Shown piece after piece: positions 1-6,275 of a DNA stretch of 9,780 nucleotides. A model generated the notes under the pieces. The model was given only the letters and a program-made list of their open reading frames with translations, had not been told where the DNA came from and searched no databases. How positions within the stretch are numbered: the stretch's first letter is position 1; each line of letters opens with the position of its first letter. The DNA is from an uncultured Collinsella sp. (GTDB taxonomy: Bacteria > Actinomycetota > Coriobacteriia > Coriobacteriales > Coriobacteriaceae). A program made the translations under genes and the position numbers. Location of the stretch: the NCBI GenBank assembly GCA_900556205.1, contig USNX01000030.1:1-9780 (forward strand), read 5' to 3'.

Positions 1-1010
1 GGCATCACGTGGGTCCGTTTGACATGGCAACTGGACGCAAGCTCTGCCCGGGCCATCCGAGCGAGCCTGCGCCGCGCACCTATGCCGACATTACGGGCGA
101 GGCGCTCAGCGCCGCCATCGAGCGCGATTCGCAGGTCGTGGGCATCACGGCCGCCACGCCCTACATCATGGGCTTTACACCCGAGCTTCGCGCTGCCGCC
201 GGCAAACAGTTCGTCGATGTGGGCATTGCCGAGGAGCACGCCGTGACCTTTGCCACCGCGCTTGCGCGCTCGGGCGCCAAGCCAGTCTTTGGTGTGTACG
301 GCACGTTTTTGCAGCGCGCTTACGACGAGCTGTGGCACGACCTGTGCCTCAACGACGCCCCGGCAACCATTTTGGTGTTTGGTGCGTCAATCTTTGGCAC
401 CACGTCCGAGACGCACCTTTCGTTCTTTGATATTTCCATGCTGGGTGGACTTCCCAACATGCGCTACCTAGCGCCGGCCTGCATGGAGGAATATCTGTCC
501 ATGCTGAGCTGGTCGCTCGACCACCGCGAGCATCCCGCGGCGATTCGCGTACCGGGCATCGGCCTGGTGAGCCGTCCCGATCTGGCGCCCGCCGAAGACA
601 CCGACTACAGCGCCGTTCGCTACAACGTGGTGCGCCGGGGTCGCGACGTTGCCGTGCTCGCGCTTGGCGATTTCTTTGAGCTGGGCGAGCGCGTGGCAAA
701 CCGCTTGGCTGCCGAGTACGGCATCGAGGCCACGCTCGTCAACCCGCGCTTTGCAACCGAGCTCGACCGCGAGTTCCTCGATAGCCTTGCCGCCGAGCAT
801 CGCGTTGTCGTCACCCTCGAGGACGGCATCTTGGACGGTGGCTGGGGCGAGCGCGTCGCGTGCTATCTGGCATGCACGCCGTTGCGCACGCGCACCTTCG
901 GCATCGCCAAGGGCTTCCCCGACCGCTACGACCCCAACGAGCTGCTCGCTCAGAACGGCATGACGGTCGAGAATATGGCTGCCGAAGCCGTACGCTTGCT
1001 GAACGAGTAA
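1..1010 (+). CDS. DXS-like thiamine-diphosphate enzyme, C-terminal part (5' end outside window)
   Basis: This is the pyrimidine-binding and C-terminal transketolase-like portion of a protein related to 1-deoxy-D-xylulose-5-phosphate synthase. The frame is open from base 3 and begins HHVGPFD, which matches the 'HGxGPFD' element in the middle of DXS, so the GTG at 9 is an internal Val and the gene starts upstream. About 335 of roughly 600 residues are visible. The ThDP-activating glutamate lies in VGIAEEHAV (codon 231-233), and the DXS signature YGTFLQRAYDE (297-329) is intact. Unlike true DXS, the segment usually reading DRAGxxGADGxTH here reads GASIFGTTSETH, and RYPRG reads RVPGI. The arginines and aspartate that hold glyceraldehyde phosphate in DXS are therefore missing. 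It may be a paralogue with another acceptor or donor rather than the isoprenoid-pathway enzyme. Family membership is secure; the reaction is not. Confidence 0.8.
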   Translation, partial: HHVGPFDMATGRKLCPGHPSEPAPRTYADITGEALSAAIERDSQVVGITAATPYIMGFTPELRAAAGKQFVDVGIAEEHAVTFATALARSGAKPVFGVYGTFLQRAYDELWHDLCLNDAPATILVFGASIFGTTSETHLSFFDISMLGGLPNMRYLAPACMEEYLSMLSWSLDHREHPAAIRVPGIGLVSRPDLAPAEDTDYSAVRYNVVRRGRDVAVLALGDFFELGERVANRLAAEYGIEATLVNPRFATELDREFLDSLAAEHRVVVTLEDGILDGGWGERVACYLACTPLRTRTFGIAKGFPDRYDPNELLAQNGMTVENMAAEAVRLLNE

Positions 1011-1011
1011 G

Positions 1012-1054
1012 AAAACCTCCGCAAGGAAAGCACCCCTGCGGAGGTTTTTATTTT
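1012..1054 (+). terminator. Rho-independent terminator of the DXS-like gene
   Basis: A perfect 12 bp stem pairs AAAACCTCCGCA (1012-1023) with TGCGGAGGTTTT (1037-1048) around a 13-nt loop. It is followed by a T-rich tail (1045-1054, interrupted by one A). It begins one base after the TAA stop at 1008-1010. The A-rich 5' arm would also allow some function from the opposite strand. Confidence 0.93.
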
Positions 1055-1061
1055 CGCGACG

Positions 1062-1287
1062 CGATTATCTTAACCTGTAACATCTATGGCCCGAATTTCC
1101 GTCTAACTGTTACAGATCGAGATAAGACATCTTAGTCCCAGACCTTTGTCTCAATCTGTAACAGATAGGGACCTTTTGGCCGTCCAGATGTTACAGATTG
1201 AGACATTCGAATTCCCCTGAAGAGAAAATCTCGATCTGTAACAGGTAGAACCCATTTCCTCGTCTAACTGTTACAGATTGAGACAAA
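1062..1287. repeat. Three tandem ~66 bp palindromic repeats, 80-81 bp period
   Basis: Three related dyads lie in tandem. Each has CTGTAACA, a gap of exactly 25 nt, then TGTTACAG: 1075-1082/1108-1115, 1156-1163/1189-1196 and 1236-1243/1269-1276. Homologous arms are offset by 81 and then 80 bp. The arms extend outward. In the middle unit TGTCTCAATCTGTAACA (1147-1163) is perfectly complementary to 1189-1205 (17 bp). In the third unit 1229-1244 pairs with 1269-1284 with one G.T wobble. The first unit is more diverged, with A-T (1067/1123) where the second has G-C (1148/1204), a compensatory change. The middles are also similar (CCGTCTAACT or CGTCTAACT before the right arm in units 1 and 3). No gene covers them. 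They could be an operator array, an RNA hairpin series, or copies of a genomic palindromic repeat; the sequence alone does not decide. Confidence 0.88.
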
Positions 1288-1394
1288 GCAGCGAGACAGG
1301 CCACCACATCTGCAAGAACCACCACAAAGGCGCCCGTCCCTATTTGGTAGGTAGAATAACCCATAAGGTCAGTATGTTTCTGAGTTATTTCGTG

Positions 1395-1424
1395 TTGACC
1401 CATTTGAGCGGGATAGGGTATAAC
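1395..1424 (+). promoter_or_regulatory. Sigma70-type promoter of the ABC importer operon
   Basis: The -35 TTGACC (1395-1400) and -10 TATAAC (1419-1424) are separated by 18 nt. This predicts a start near 1431 and a leader of about 37 nt before the ATG at 1468. A weak dyad, AATAAC (1355-1360) with GTTATT (1384-1389), lies just upstream and could be a regulator site, but it is short. The spacing and sequence match make this the best promoter in the intergenic stretch. Confidence 0.72.
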
Positions 1425-1467
1425 TCTACTCAACCGCTAGGGATTTTATTGAGAAAGGTGTTCTCCC

Positions 1468-2463
1468 ATGAGCAAGAACCTCTCCCAGCAGGTCGTTCTC
1501 GACCGCCGCGGCTTCGTTGCCGCCACCTTCGCAACCGTCGCCGGCCTTGGTCTTGCCGGCTGCTCCGACACCAGCGCCGAGGCCGACAAGGGTTCCGCCG
1601 CCGGCTCCTCCAAGAGCTCCGAAGATACCGAGGCTTCCACCACGCTCGACGCTAAGGCATTCGACAAGCTCGTCGACAACGGCCCCAAGGCCGATGACGA
1701 CGCCATCGCCGCCAGCACCTGGGCGACGGCCGTCAAGGATGCCGGCGTCTTTAAGATCGGCGGCGTTCAGACCTCCACGCTCTTCTCCCTCCTCAACGAG
1801 AAAGACGGTCAGACCCGCGGATTCGACGCCGGTATCGCACAGCTCCTGTCCAACTACATTCTGGGCGAGAACAAGGTCGAGATCACCCAGGTGACCTCGG
1901 ACACGCGCGAGTCCGTCCTGCAGAACGGCCAGGTCGACGCCGTCTTTGCCACCTACACCATCACTGACGAGCGCAAGAAGCTCGTCTCCTTTGCCGGCCC
2001 CTACTACTACACCCAGCAGGCCATCCTGGTGCTCGCCGACAACGACGACATCAAGAGCGTCGACGACCTGGCCGATAAGAACGTCGCTGTCCAGTCCGGC
2101 TCCAACGGCCCCGCCATCCTGGAGGAGTTCGCCCCCAAGGCCAGCCAGCAGGAGTTCAAGACCGACGAGGAGGCCCGTCAGGCACTCCAGCAGGGTCGCG
2201 TTGACGCCTATGTCATCGATAACAACATGCAGCAGAGCGCCCTGGTTCGTGAGCCCGGCAAGTACAAGATCGCCGGCAAGCCCTTCGGCAGCAAGGAGCC
2301 TTACGGCATCGGCCTGCCGCTCGATTCCGACGGCGTCGCCTTCGTCAATGACTTCCTTAAGAAGATTGAGGACGACGGCACCTGGACCGAGCTGTGGCAG
2401 ATCTGCATCGGCGACCGTACGGGCGACACCAACGTTCCCGAGCTGCCCGAGATCGGCGCCTAG
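1468..2463 (+). CDS. Amino-acid (glutamate-type) ABC transporter substrate-binding lipoprotein
   Basis: This is the extracytoplasmic binding protein of a polar amino-acid ABC importer (SBP_bac_3 family), 331 residues. The N-terminus carries a twin-arginine motif (DRRGFVA, Arg13-Arg14), a hydrophobic stretch and a lipobox LAGC with Cys32, so a Tat-exported lipoprotein is predicted. A Ser/Ala/Glu/Lys-rich linker (about 33-60) leads to the binding domain (about 94-315). Family marks include RGFDAGIAQLL (117-127) and YTITDERKKLVSFAGPYYY (163-181), which resemble the glutamate-binding branch; the ligand itself is inferred. The ATG at 1468 is preceded by AAAGGTG (1454-1460) at 7 nt. That site lies partly in the loop of a small GAGAA/TTCTC hairpin (1451-1455/1461-1465). 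It is the first gene of the importer operon and is followed by a terminator that should limit read-through. Confidence 0.9.
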   Translation: MSKNLSQQVVLDRRGFVAATFATVAGLGLAGCSDTSAEADKGSAAGSSKSSEDTEASTTLDAKAFDKLVDNGPKADDDAIAASTWATAVKDAGVFKIGGVQTSTLFSLLNEKDGQTRGFDAGIAQLLSNYILGENKVEITQVTSDTRESVLQNGQVDAVFATYTITDERKKLVSFAGPYYYTQQAILVLADNDDIKSVDDLADKNVAVQSGSNGPAILEEFAPKASQQEFKTDEEARQALQQGRVDAYVIDNNMQQSALVREPGKYKIAGKPFGSKEPYGIGLPLDSDGVAFVNDFLKKIEDDGTWTELWQICIGDRTGDTNVPELPEIGA

Positions 2464-2551
2464 GCAGCGAGCCTGGTAACGGCCGCAACGAAACCATATG
2501 GAAACGCATGATGCGCTTTATTGCGGTAAACTGTTTCCTCACTGAGTTGTC

Positions 2552-2580
2552 GGGGCTTCCGTACACACGGGAGCCCCTTT
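2552..2580 (+). terminator. Intra-operon terminator/attenuator between binding protein and permease
   Basis: An 11 bp stem pairs GGGGCTTCCGT (2552-2562) with ACGGGAGCCCC (2567-2577), with one G.T wobble and a 4-nt ACAC loop. It is followed by TTTCCTT, a modest T-run. It lies 88 nt after the binding-protein stop and 22 nt before the permease start. No clear promoter is seen between it and the permease, so partial read-through is the likely way the downstream genes are expressed. Confidence 0.82.
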
Positions 2581-2601
2581 CCTTATCGGCGGGAGGTCCG
2601 C

Positions 2602-3261
2602 ATGAGTCTCTCCGAACTCTGGTCGCTCTATGGCCAGAACTATATCGACGCGCTGCTAGCGACCTGGGGCATGACGCTTGAGTCGTTTGCCATCGCCATG
2701 GTACTGGCCGTCGCCGTCACCGTGATGCGCGTGTCGCCGCTCAAGCCGCTGCGCGTCTTTGGCGACCTGTATGTCCAGGTCTTCCGTAACATCCCCGGCA
2801 TCGCGCTGCTCATCATCGTCGTCTATGCGCTGCCGCCGCTCAAGGTCGTCCTGCCGTACCGCACCTGCGTTATCGTCGCCACGGTCCTGTTGGGCTCGGC
2901 CTTTGGTTCCGAGAACTTTATGAGCGGTATCAACACCGTCGGCGTCGGCCAGGTGGAAGCCGCCCGCTCGCTCGGCATGAGCTTCAGCCGCATCCTCTCC
3001 AAGATCGTGATTCCGCAGGCGCTGCGCTCGAGCGTGCTGCCCATGACCAACCTCTTTATCGCCGTCATGCTCACCACCGCGCTCGGCAGCCAGGTGCCGC
3101 TTAAACCGCAGGAGCTCACCGGCGTGGTGAGCTACATCAATACCCGCTCGCTCGGCGGCGTCGCCGCGTTCTTTATCTCGGCGCTCGGCTACCTGGGCAC
3201 GGCCTTTGTGGTGAGCCACATTGGCAACTACATCGATAAGAAGGTGAGGATCCTCCGATGA
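2602..3261 (+). CDS. Amino-acid ABC transporter permease, first subunit (GluC-like)
   Basis: This is an inner-membrane permease of the His/Glu/Gln/Arg/opine group, 219 residues, which is the usual length. About five membrane segments can be read near residues 24-43, 58-80, 86-102, 145-163 and 186-206. The conserved cytoplasmic EAA loop is at 119-140 (EAARSLGMSFSRILSKIVIPQA region) and would dock on the ATPase. The segment FRNIPGIALLIIV (61-73) corresponds to the 'FRGxP' element of this family. The ATG at 2602 has GGGAGG (2591-2596) 5 nt upstream. Its stop overlaps the start of the next permease by 4 nt (ATGA, 3258-3261), so the two should be translationally coupled and form a heterodimer. Confidence 0.92.
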   Translation: MSLSELWSLYGQNYIDALLATWGMTLESFAIAMVLAVAVTVMRVSPLKPLRVFGDLYVQVFRNIPGIALLIIVVYALPPLKVVLPYRTCVIVATVLLGSAFGSENFMSGINTVGVGQVEAARSLGMSFSRILSKIVIPQALRSSVLPMTNLFIAVMLTTALGSQVPLKPQELTGVVSYINTRSLGGVAAFFISALGYLGTAFVVSHIGNYIDKKVRILR

Positions 3262-4091
3262 GCAAGCACTCCTCCCCCGCGCTTACCATGCGTGATGCGC
3301 TCTACGAGGCTCCCGGCCCCAAGATGCGCGCCAAGATTCGCATCGGCACCGCCATCTCGCTTGTTGCCGTCGCCGCACTCGTCGTCCTGGTACTGCAGCG
3401 CTTTTATGTGACCGGTCAGCTTTCAGTCCACTATTGGTATTTCTTTACGCACCTCACCACCTGGAAGTTCCTGCTTGCCGGCTTTGAGGGCACCGTTAAA
3501 GTCGCACTCACCGCCGGCGCCATCGCGCTGGTGCTGGGCTTAGCCCTTATGCTCGGCCGCACCAGCGACATTAAGCCGTTGCAGCTGGTTTGCCGCGTGC
3601 TCACCGATTTCTTCCGCGGCGTGCCGAGCCTGCTGTTCATCTACTTCTTCTTTTTGGTGCTGCCCCAGTACAAGATCGCGCTGCCGTCGTTTTGGATGCT
3701 CACGCTTCCCGTCGCGCTCGCTGCCGCCGGTGTACTTGCCGAGATCTTCCGTGCCGGCGTCAACGCCGTGCCGCGCGGCCAGGTCGAAGCCGCCCAGGCA
3801 CTCGGTCTCTCCAAAGCTAAAATCACCTTTAAAATCGTGTTACCGCAAGCCATTCGGTTTATCATTCCGTCGTTGATTTCGCAGCTTGTGGTCGTAGTCA
3901 AAGACACCACCGTCGCCTACGTTGTGAGCTACCCCGACCTCATGCAAAACGCCCGCGTGCTCATTACCAACTACGACGCCCTCGTGTCGGTCTACCTGGT
4001 AATCGCGGTCATCTACATCCTCATCAACGTCGCAATTAACAAGGCCGCCGTCTACGTTTCGCACAAGACCGGCGCGACCATCATCCGCTAA
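3258..4091 (+). CDS. Amino-acid ABC transporter permease, second subunit (GluD-like)
   Basis: This is the second permease subunit, 277 residues. It has a cytoplasmic N-terminal extension of about 30 residues containing YEAPGPKMRAKIRI, a feature I associate with actinobacterial GluD proteins. Membrane segments lie near 30-47, 76-98, 122-138, 146-162, 200-220 and 243-262. The EAA loop is at 177-198 (EAAQALGLSKAKITFKIVLPQA region), followed by KDTTVAYVVSYPDL (215-228), the usual 'KDTSLxxVIGxxEL' segment of the family. The start overlaps the upstream stop by 4 nt. Its ribosome site AGGTGAGGA (3242-3250) lies inside the end of the upstream gene and is partly covered by a 10 bp palindrome, GAGGATCCTC (3246-3255). 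It pairs with the preceding permease to form the channel. Confidence 0.92.
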   Translation: MSKHSSPALTMRDALYEAPGPKMRAKIRIGTAISLVAVAALVVLVLQRFYVTGQLSVHYWYFFTHLTTWKFLLAGFEGTVKVALTAGAIALVLGLALMLGRTSDIKPLQLVCRVLTDFFRGVPSLLFIYFFFLVLPQYKIALPSFWMLTLPVALAAAGVLAEIFRAGVNAVPRGQVEAAQALGLSKAKITFKIVLPQAIRFIIPSLISQLVVVVKDTTVAYVVSYPDLMQNARVLITNYDALVSVYLVIAVIYILINVAINKAAVYVSHKTGATIIR

Positions 4092-4127
4092 CGCTTTACC
4101 ATTTCTAATCATAAGGAGCCGAGCATC

Positions 4128-4892
4128 ATGGCACAGAGCACCTCTTCCACCGGCAATCAGCCGCTGATCGAGCTCAGACACGTCGATAAGCACTATGGCG
4201 ATCTACACGTCCTCAACGACATCAATCTGTCGGTCGATCGCGGCGAGGTCGTCGTTGTGATCGGTCCCTCGGGCTCGGGCAAGTCGACCATGTGCCGCAC
4301 CATCAACCGCCTGGAAACCATCGACTCGGGTGAGATCCTCATCGAGGGCGAGCCTCTGCCGCAGGAAGGCAAGGATCTTGCCCGCATGCGCGCCGAGCTG
4401 GGCATGGTGTTTCAGCAGTTCAACCTGTTCGCACATATGACCGTACTGCAGAACGTCATGCTGGGACCGGTTGATGTGCTGGGCGTCTCCAAGGACGAAG
4501 CCCGCGAGCGCGCCATGGACCTGCTGAGCCGCGTGGGCGTTGCCGAGCAGGCCGATAAGGTGCCCGCACAGCTCTCAGGCGGCCAGCAACAGCGTGTAGC
4601 CATCGCCCGCTCGCTTGCCATGCAGCCTAAGGCCATGCTATTTGACGAGCCCACGAGCGCCCTTGACCCCGAGATGATCAACGAGGTGCTTGAGGTCATG
4701 GTCCGTCTGGCCCAGCAGGGCATGACGATGATCGTCATTACGCACGAGATGAACTTTGCCCGCCGCGTGGCCGATCGCGTCGTGTTTATGGCCGATGGCC
4801 AGATCGTAGAAACCGGCACGCCCGACGAGTTCTTCGACCACCCCCAGACCAAGCGCGCCCAGGACTTCCTCAACTCCATCAAGGGCCACTAG
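4128..4892 (+). CDS. Amino-acid ABC transporter ATP-binding protein (GlnQ/GluA-like)
   Basis: This is the cytoplasmic ATPase of the importer, 254 residues, full length for the polar amino-acid group. Motifs in order: Walker A GPSGSGKST (46-54), Q-loop Gln96 in VFQQFNLF, signature LSGGQQQR (149-156), Walker B AMLFDEP (169-175) with Glu174 as catalytic base, D-loop SALD (177-180) and switch His206 in ITHEM. The ending KRAQDFLNSI (242-251) is typical of GlnQ-type proteins. The ATG at 4128 follows TAAGGAG (4112-4118) at 9 nt. The gap from the second permease is 36 nt, with no terminator. As the only ATPase here it should serve the two permeases and the lipoprotein upstream. Glutamate as substrate is inferred from the binding protein and the GluD-like permease. 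Confidence 0.95.
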   Translation: MAQSTSSTGNQPLIELRHVDKHYGDLHVLNDINLSVDRGEVVVVIGPSGSGKSTMCRTINRLETIDSGEILIEGEPLPQEGKDLARMRAELGMVFQQFNLFAHMTVLQNVMLGPVDVLGVSKDEARERAMDLLSRVGVAEQADKVPAQLSGGQQQRVAIARSLAMQPKAMLFDEPTSALDPEMINEVLEVMVRLAQQGMTMIVITHEMNFARRVADRVVFMADGQIVETGTPDEFFDHPQTKRAQDFLNSIKGH

Positions 4893-4902
4893 CCAGCCGC
4901 CC

Positions 4903-4936
4903 CGTGGGACAAATCCATCAGAAGTGTTGTCCCACG
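4903..4936 (+). terminator. Perfect inverted repeat after the ABC operon; weak terminator or operator
   Basis: CGTGGGACAA (4903-4912) and TTGTCCCACG (4927-4936) form a perfect 10 bp stem around a 14-nt loop, starting 10 nt after the ATPase stop. The tail is TCTCTCATG, not a T-run, so intrinsic termination would be weak. It may instead trim mRNA, reduce read-through into the next gene, or be a protein site for that gene. I see no convincing promoter between it and 4980. Confidence 0.5.
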
Positions 4937-4979
4937 TCTCTCATGCGCCCTGTCATCTTTAGATTCGAAAGCCGCACCC

Positions 4980-5789
4980 ATGATCGGAACCCGTACTTCA
5001 TCGTCCTACACCCCGTACGTCGACGTCGCCCCCGCCGACCGCCCACTCATCCTCGTCGCGCCGCGTTGGGAAGAGGCAAAGCCGTTTTTGAGCGAGACGC
5101 TCTCCCCCAACGAGGAAATCGCAAGTGTCTTTGTCGATGCCATCCTTGCCGCCGGCGGCCTGCCGCTGCAGATGTCCATCACCGAGGACATTGAGGTCAT
5201 CCGTCATTACGTCGATATCGCCGATGGCATCGCCATTCCCGGCGGCCCGGATGTCAACCCCAAGCGCTGGGGCGACGATCGGCCCTACGACCCCACCCTC
5301 TGCTGCGAGATCCGCGATAGCTTTGAGTTCAAGCTGGTCGACGAGGTGCTCCGCGCCAAAAAGCCGCTCTTTACCACCTGCCGCGGCACACAGCTGCTCA
5401 ACGTCGCCACCGGCGGCACCCTGTGCATGGACGTGCCGAGCCTGGGTGCGCGCGAGGGTCGCACGCAGTGGCGTCACACTCACGTGCTCAACGATCCCGT
5501 GCACCCCGTCGAGGTCGTGCCGGGCTCGCTGCTGGAACGCGCGGTTGGCGGGCACAGGCTAATCCAGACCAACTCCGCACACCACTGCTGCGTCGACCGT
5601 CTGGGTAAGAGCACGCGCTTGGTCGCCAAGGCAACCGACGGCGTTCCCGAGTGCATCGAAGTCGAAGGCCAGCCTTTCTGCCTGGGCGTGCAGTGGCACC
5701 CCGAGTACACCTGGCAGACGCTCGAGACCGACTTTAACCTGTGGAAGTCGTTTGTCGAGGCAGCAGCCAAGGTTAAGCAGGCCCGCTAG
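4980..5789 (+). CDS. PuuD-like gamma-glutamyl hydrolase (class I glutamine amidotransferase, peptidase C26)
   Basis: This is a 269-residue cytoplasmic hydrolase of the gamma-glutamyl-GABA hydrolase (PuuD) type, which cleaves gamma-glutamyl amide bonds with a Cys-His-Glu triad. Seen in order: IPGGPDVNPKRWGD (87-99), the nucleophile elbow FTTCRGTQLLN with Cys134, GGTLCMDVP (145-153), NSAHH (198-202) and VQWHPE with His240 and Glu242. All triad residues are present. The ATG at 4980 is not backed by a clear Shine-Dalgarno sequence (only GAAAG at 4967-4971), so the start is less sure. The next Met (residue 65) would remove part of the fold. It lies 87 nt after the importer ATPase on the same strand and may be partly co-transcribed. 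A role on glutamyl conjugates is inferred. No other putrescine-pathway gene is in view, so a puuD name is not warranted. Confidence 0.85.
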   Translation: MIGTRTSSSYTPYVDVAPADRPLILVAPRWEEAKPFLSETLSPNEEIASVFVDAILAAGGLPLQMSITEDIEVIRHYVDIADGIAIPGGPDVNPKRWGDDRPYDPTLCCEIRDSFEFKLVDEVLRAKKPLFTTCRGTQLLNVATGGTLCMDVPSLGAREGRTQWRHTHVLNDPVHPVEVVPGSLLERAVGGHRLIQTNSAHHCCVDRLGKSTRLVAKATDGVPECIEVEGQPFCLGVQWHPEYTWQTLETDFNLWKSFVEAAAKVKQAR

Positions 5790-5810
5790 CTCGCGAACTG
5801 CACAACAGAC

Positions 5811-5853
5811 AAGGGTGCCCCGCCGGCCACATGGTCCGACGGGGCACCCTTTT
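5811..5853 (+). terminator. Strong terminator between convergent genes
   Basis: A perfect 12 bp stem pairs AAGGGTGCCCCG (5811-5822) with CGGGGCACCCTT (5840-5851) around a 17-nt loop, and the T-run continues to 5853. It ends the hydrolase gene. Read from the minus strand the same stem is preceded by A's and followed by TTGTCTGTTG, so it may also stop the signalling operon that arrives from the other side and ends at 5895. Confidence 0.88.
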
Positions 5854-5894
5854 GCCTATATGCGGCAGGCACACAGCCCAAGGCCCGCAAGCTC

Positions 5895-6251
5895 TTATTC
5901 AGCCGCTTCGCGCAGGGCCGACATCGTAGCCGCATATTGCTGCTGCAACGCATGCATTCCCTCGCGAGCGCCGTCAACAGCATCGGCGCCGCGCAGCGCT
6001 TCGGTCACCACGACCGCCGGCTCGTACAGATTATCGAATCCCAGGTTCTGGCTCACGCCCTTGAGCGTGTGCGCTGCCATAAACGCTTCCTCGGCGTCTC
6101 CTGCCGCCATGGCAGCCTCCAACTTGTCCATGCTCTCGTCATCTAAAAACTTGAGGGCAAAGCGGGCAAGCATTTCCCCGCCCATCAGCCGAGCACACGC
6201 GTCATCATAATTAGCGCCGATCTTCTCATACGCCTCACGCATGGAAATCAT
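5895..6251 (-). CDS. Stand-alone Hpt (histidine phosphotransfer) protein
   Basis: This is a 118-residue single-domain phosphotransfer protein. The Hpt signature AHTLKGVSQNLGF is at residues 60-72, with His61 as the phosphorylated residue, the conserved Lys64-Gly65 after it and a run of amphipathic helices on both sides. It has no kinase or receiver domain, so it would pass phosphate between a hybrid kinase elsewhere and a REC domain. It is the second gene of a minus-strand operon, 24 nt after the REC/HD-GYP gene, which makes that REC its obvious partner (inference). Start choice: the ATG at 6251 has AAGGAG (6262-6267 on the plus map) 10 nt upstream. The second ATG at 6242 would be 19 nt away and is less likely. 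Confidence 0.88.
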   Translation of the reverse strand: MISMREAYEKIGANYDDACARLMGGEMLARFALKFLDDESMDKLEAAMAAGDAEEAFMAAHTLKGVSQNLGFDNLYEPAVVVTEALRGADAVDGAREGMHALQQQYAATMSALREAAE

Positions 6252-6275
6252 GGATTAAAAACTCCTTTGGTCAAA

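Noticed and set aside
9..11. GTG as the start of the DXS-like gene
   Set aside because: The frame is open to the window edge and the residues before it (HH) continue the DXS motif, so it is an internal Val codon.
1062..1287. CRISPR array
   Set aside because: Only three units, each itself a long palindrome with related, not unique, centres, and no cas genes nearby. It does not fit a repeat-spacer design.
1355..1389. AATAAC/GTTATT dyad upstream of the importer promoter as an operator
   Set aside because: Only 6 bp arms 23 nt apart with AT-rich sequence; this easily arises by chance and no known regulator consensus is matched.
1191..1655. Short frames on both strands across the repeats and promoter
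   Set aside because: They cross the palindromes, the promoter and the start of the binding-protein gene in another frame, and encode no recognisable domain.
2656..3219. 187-residue minus-strand frame opposite the first permease
   Set aside because: Very rich in His, Asp and Arg, as expected from the reverse of a GC-rich membrane protein, and without promoter or ribosome site.
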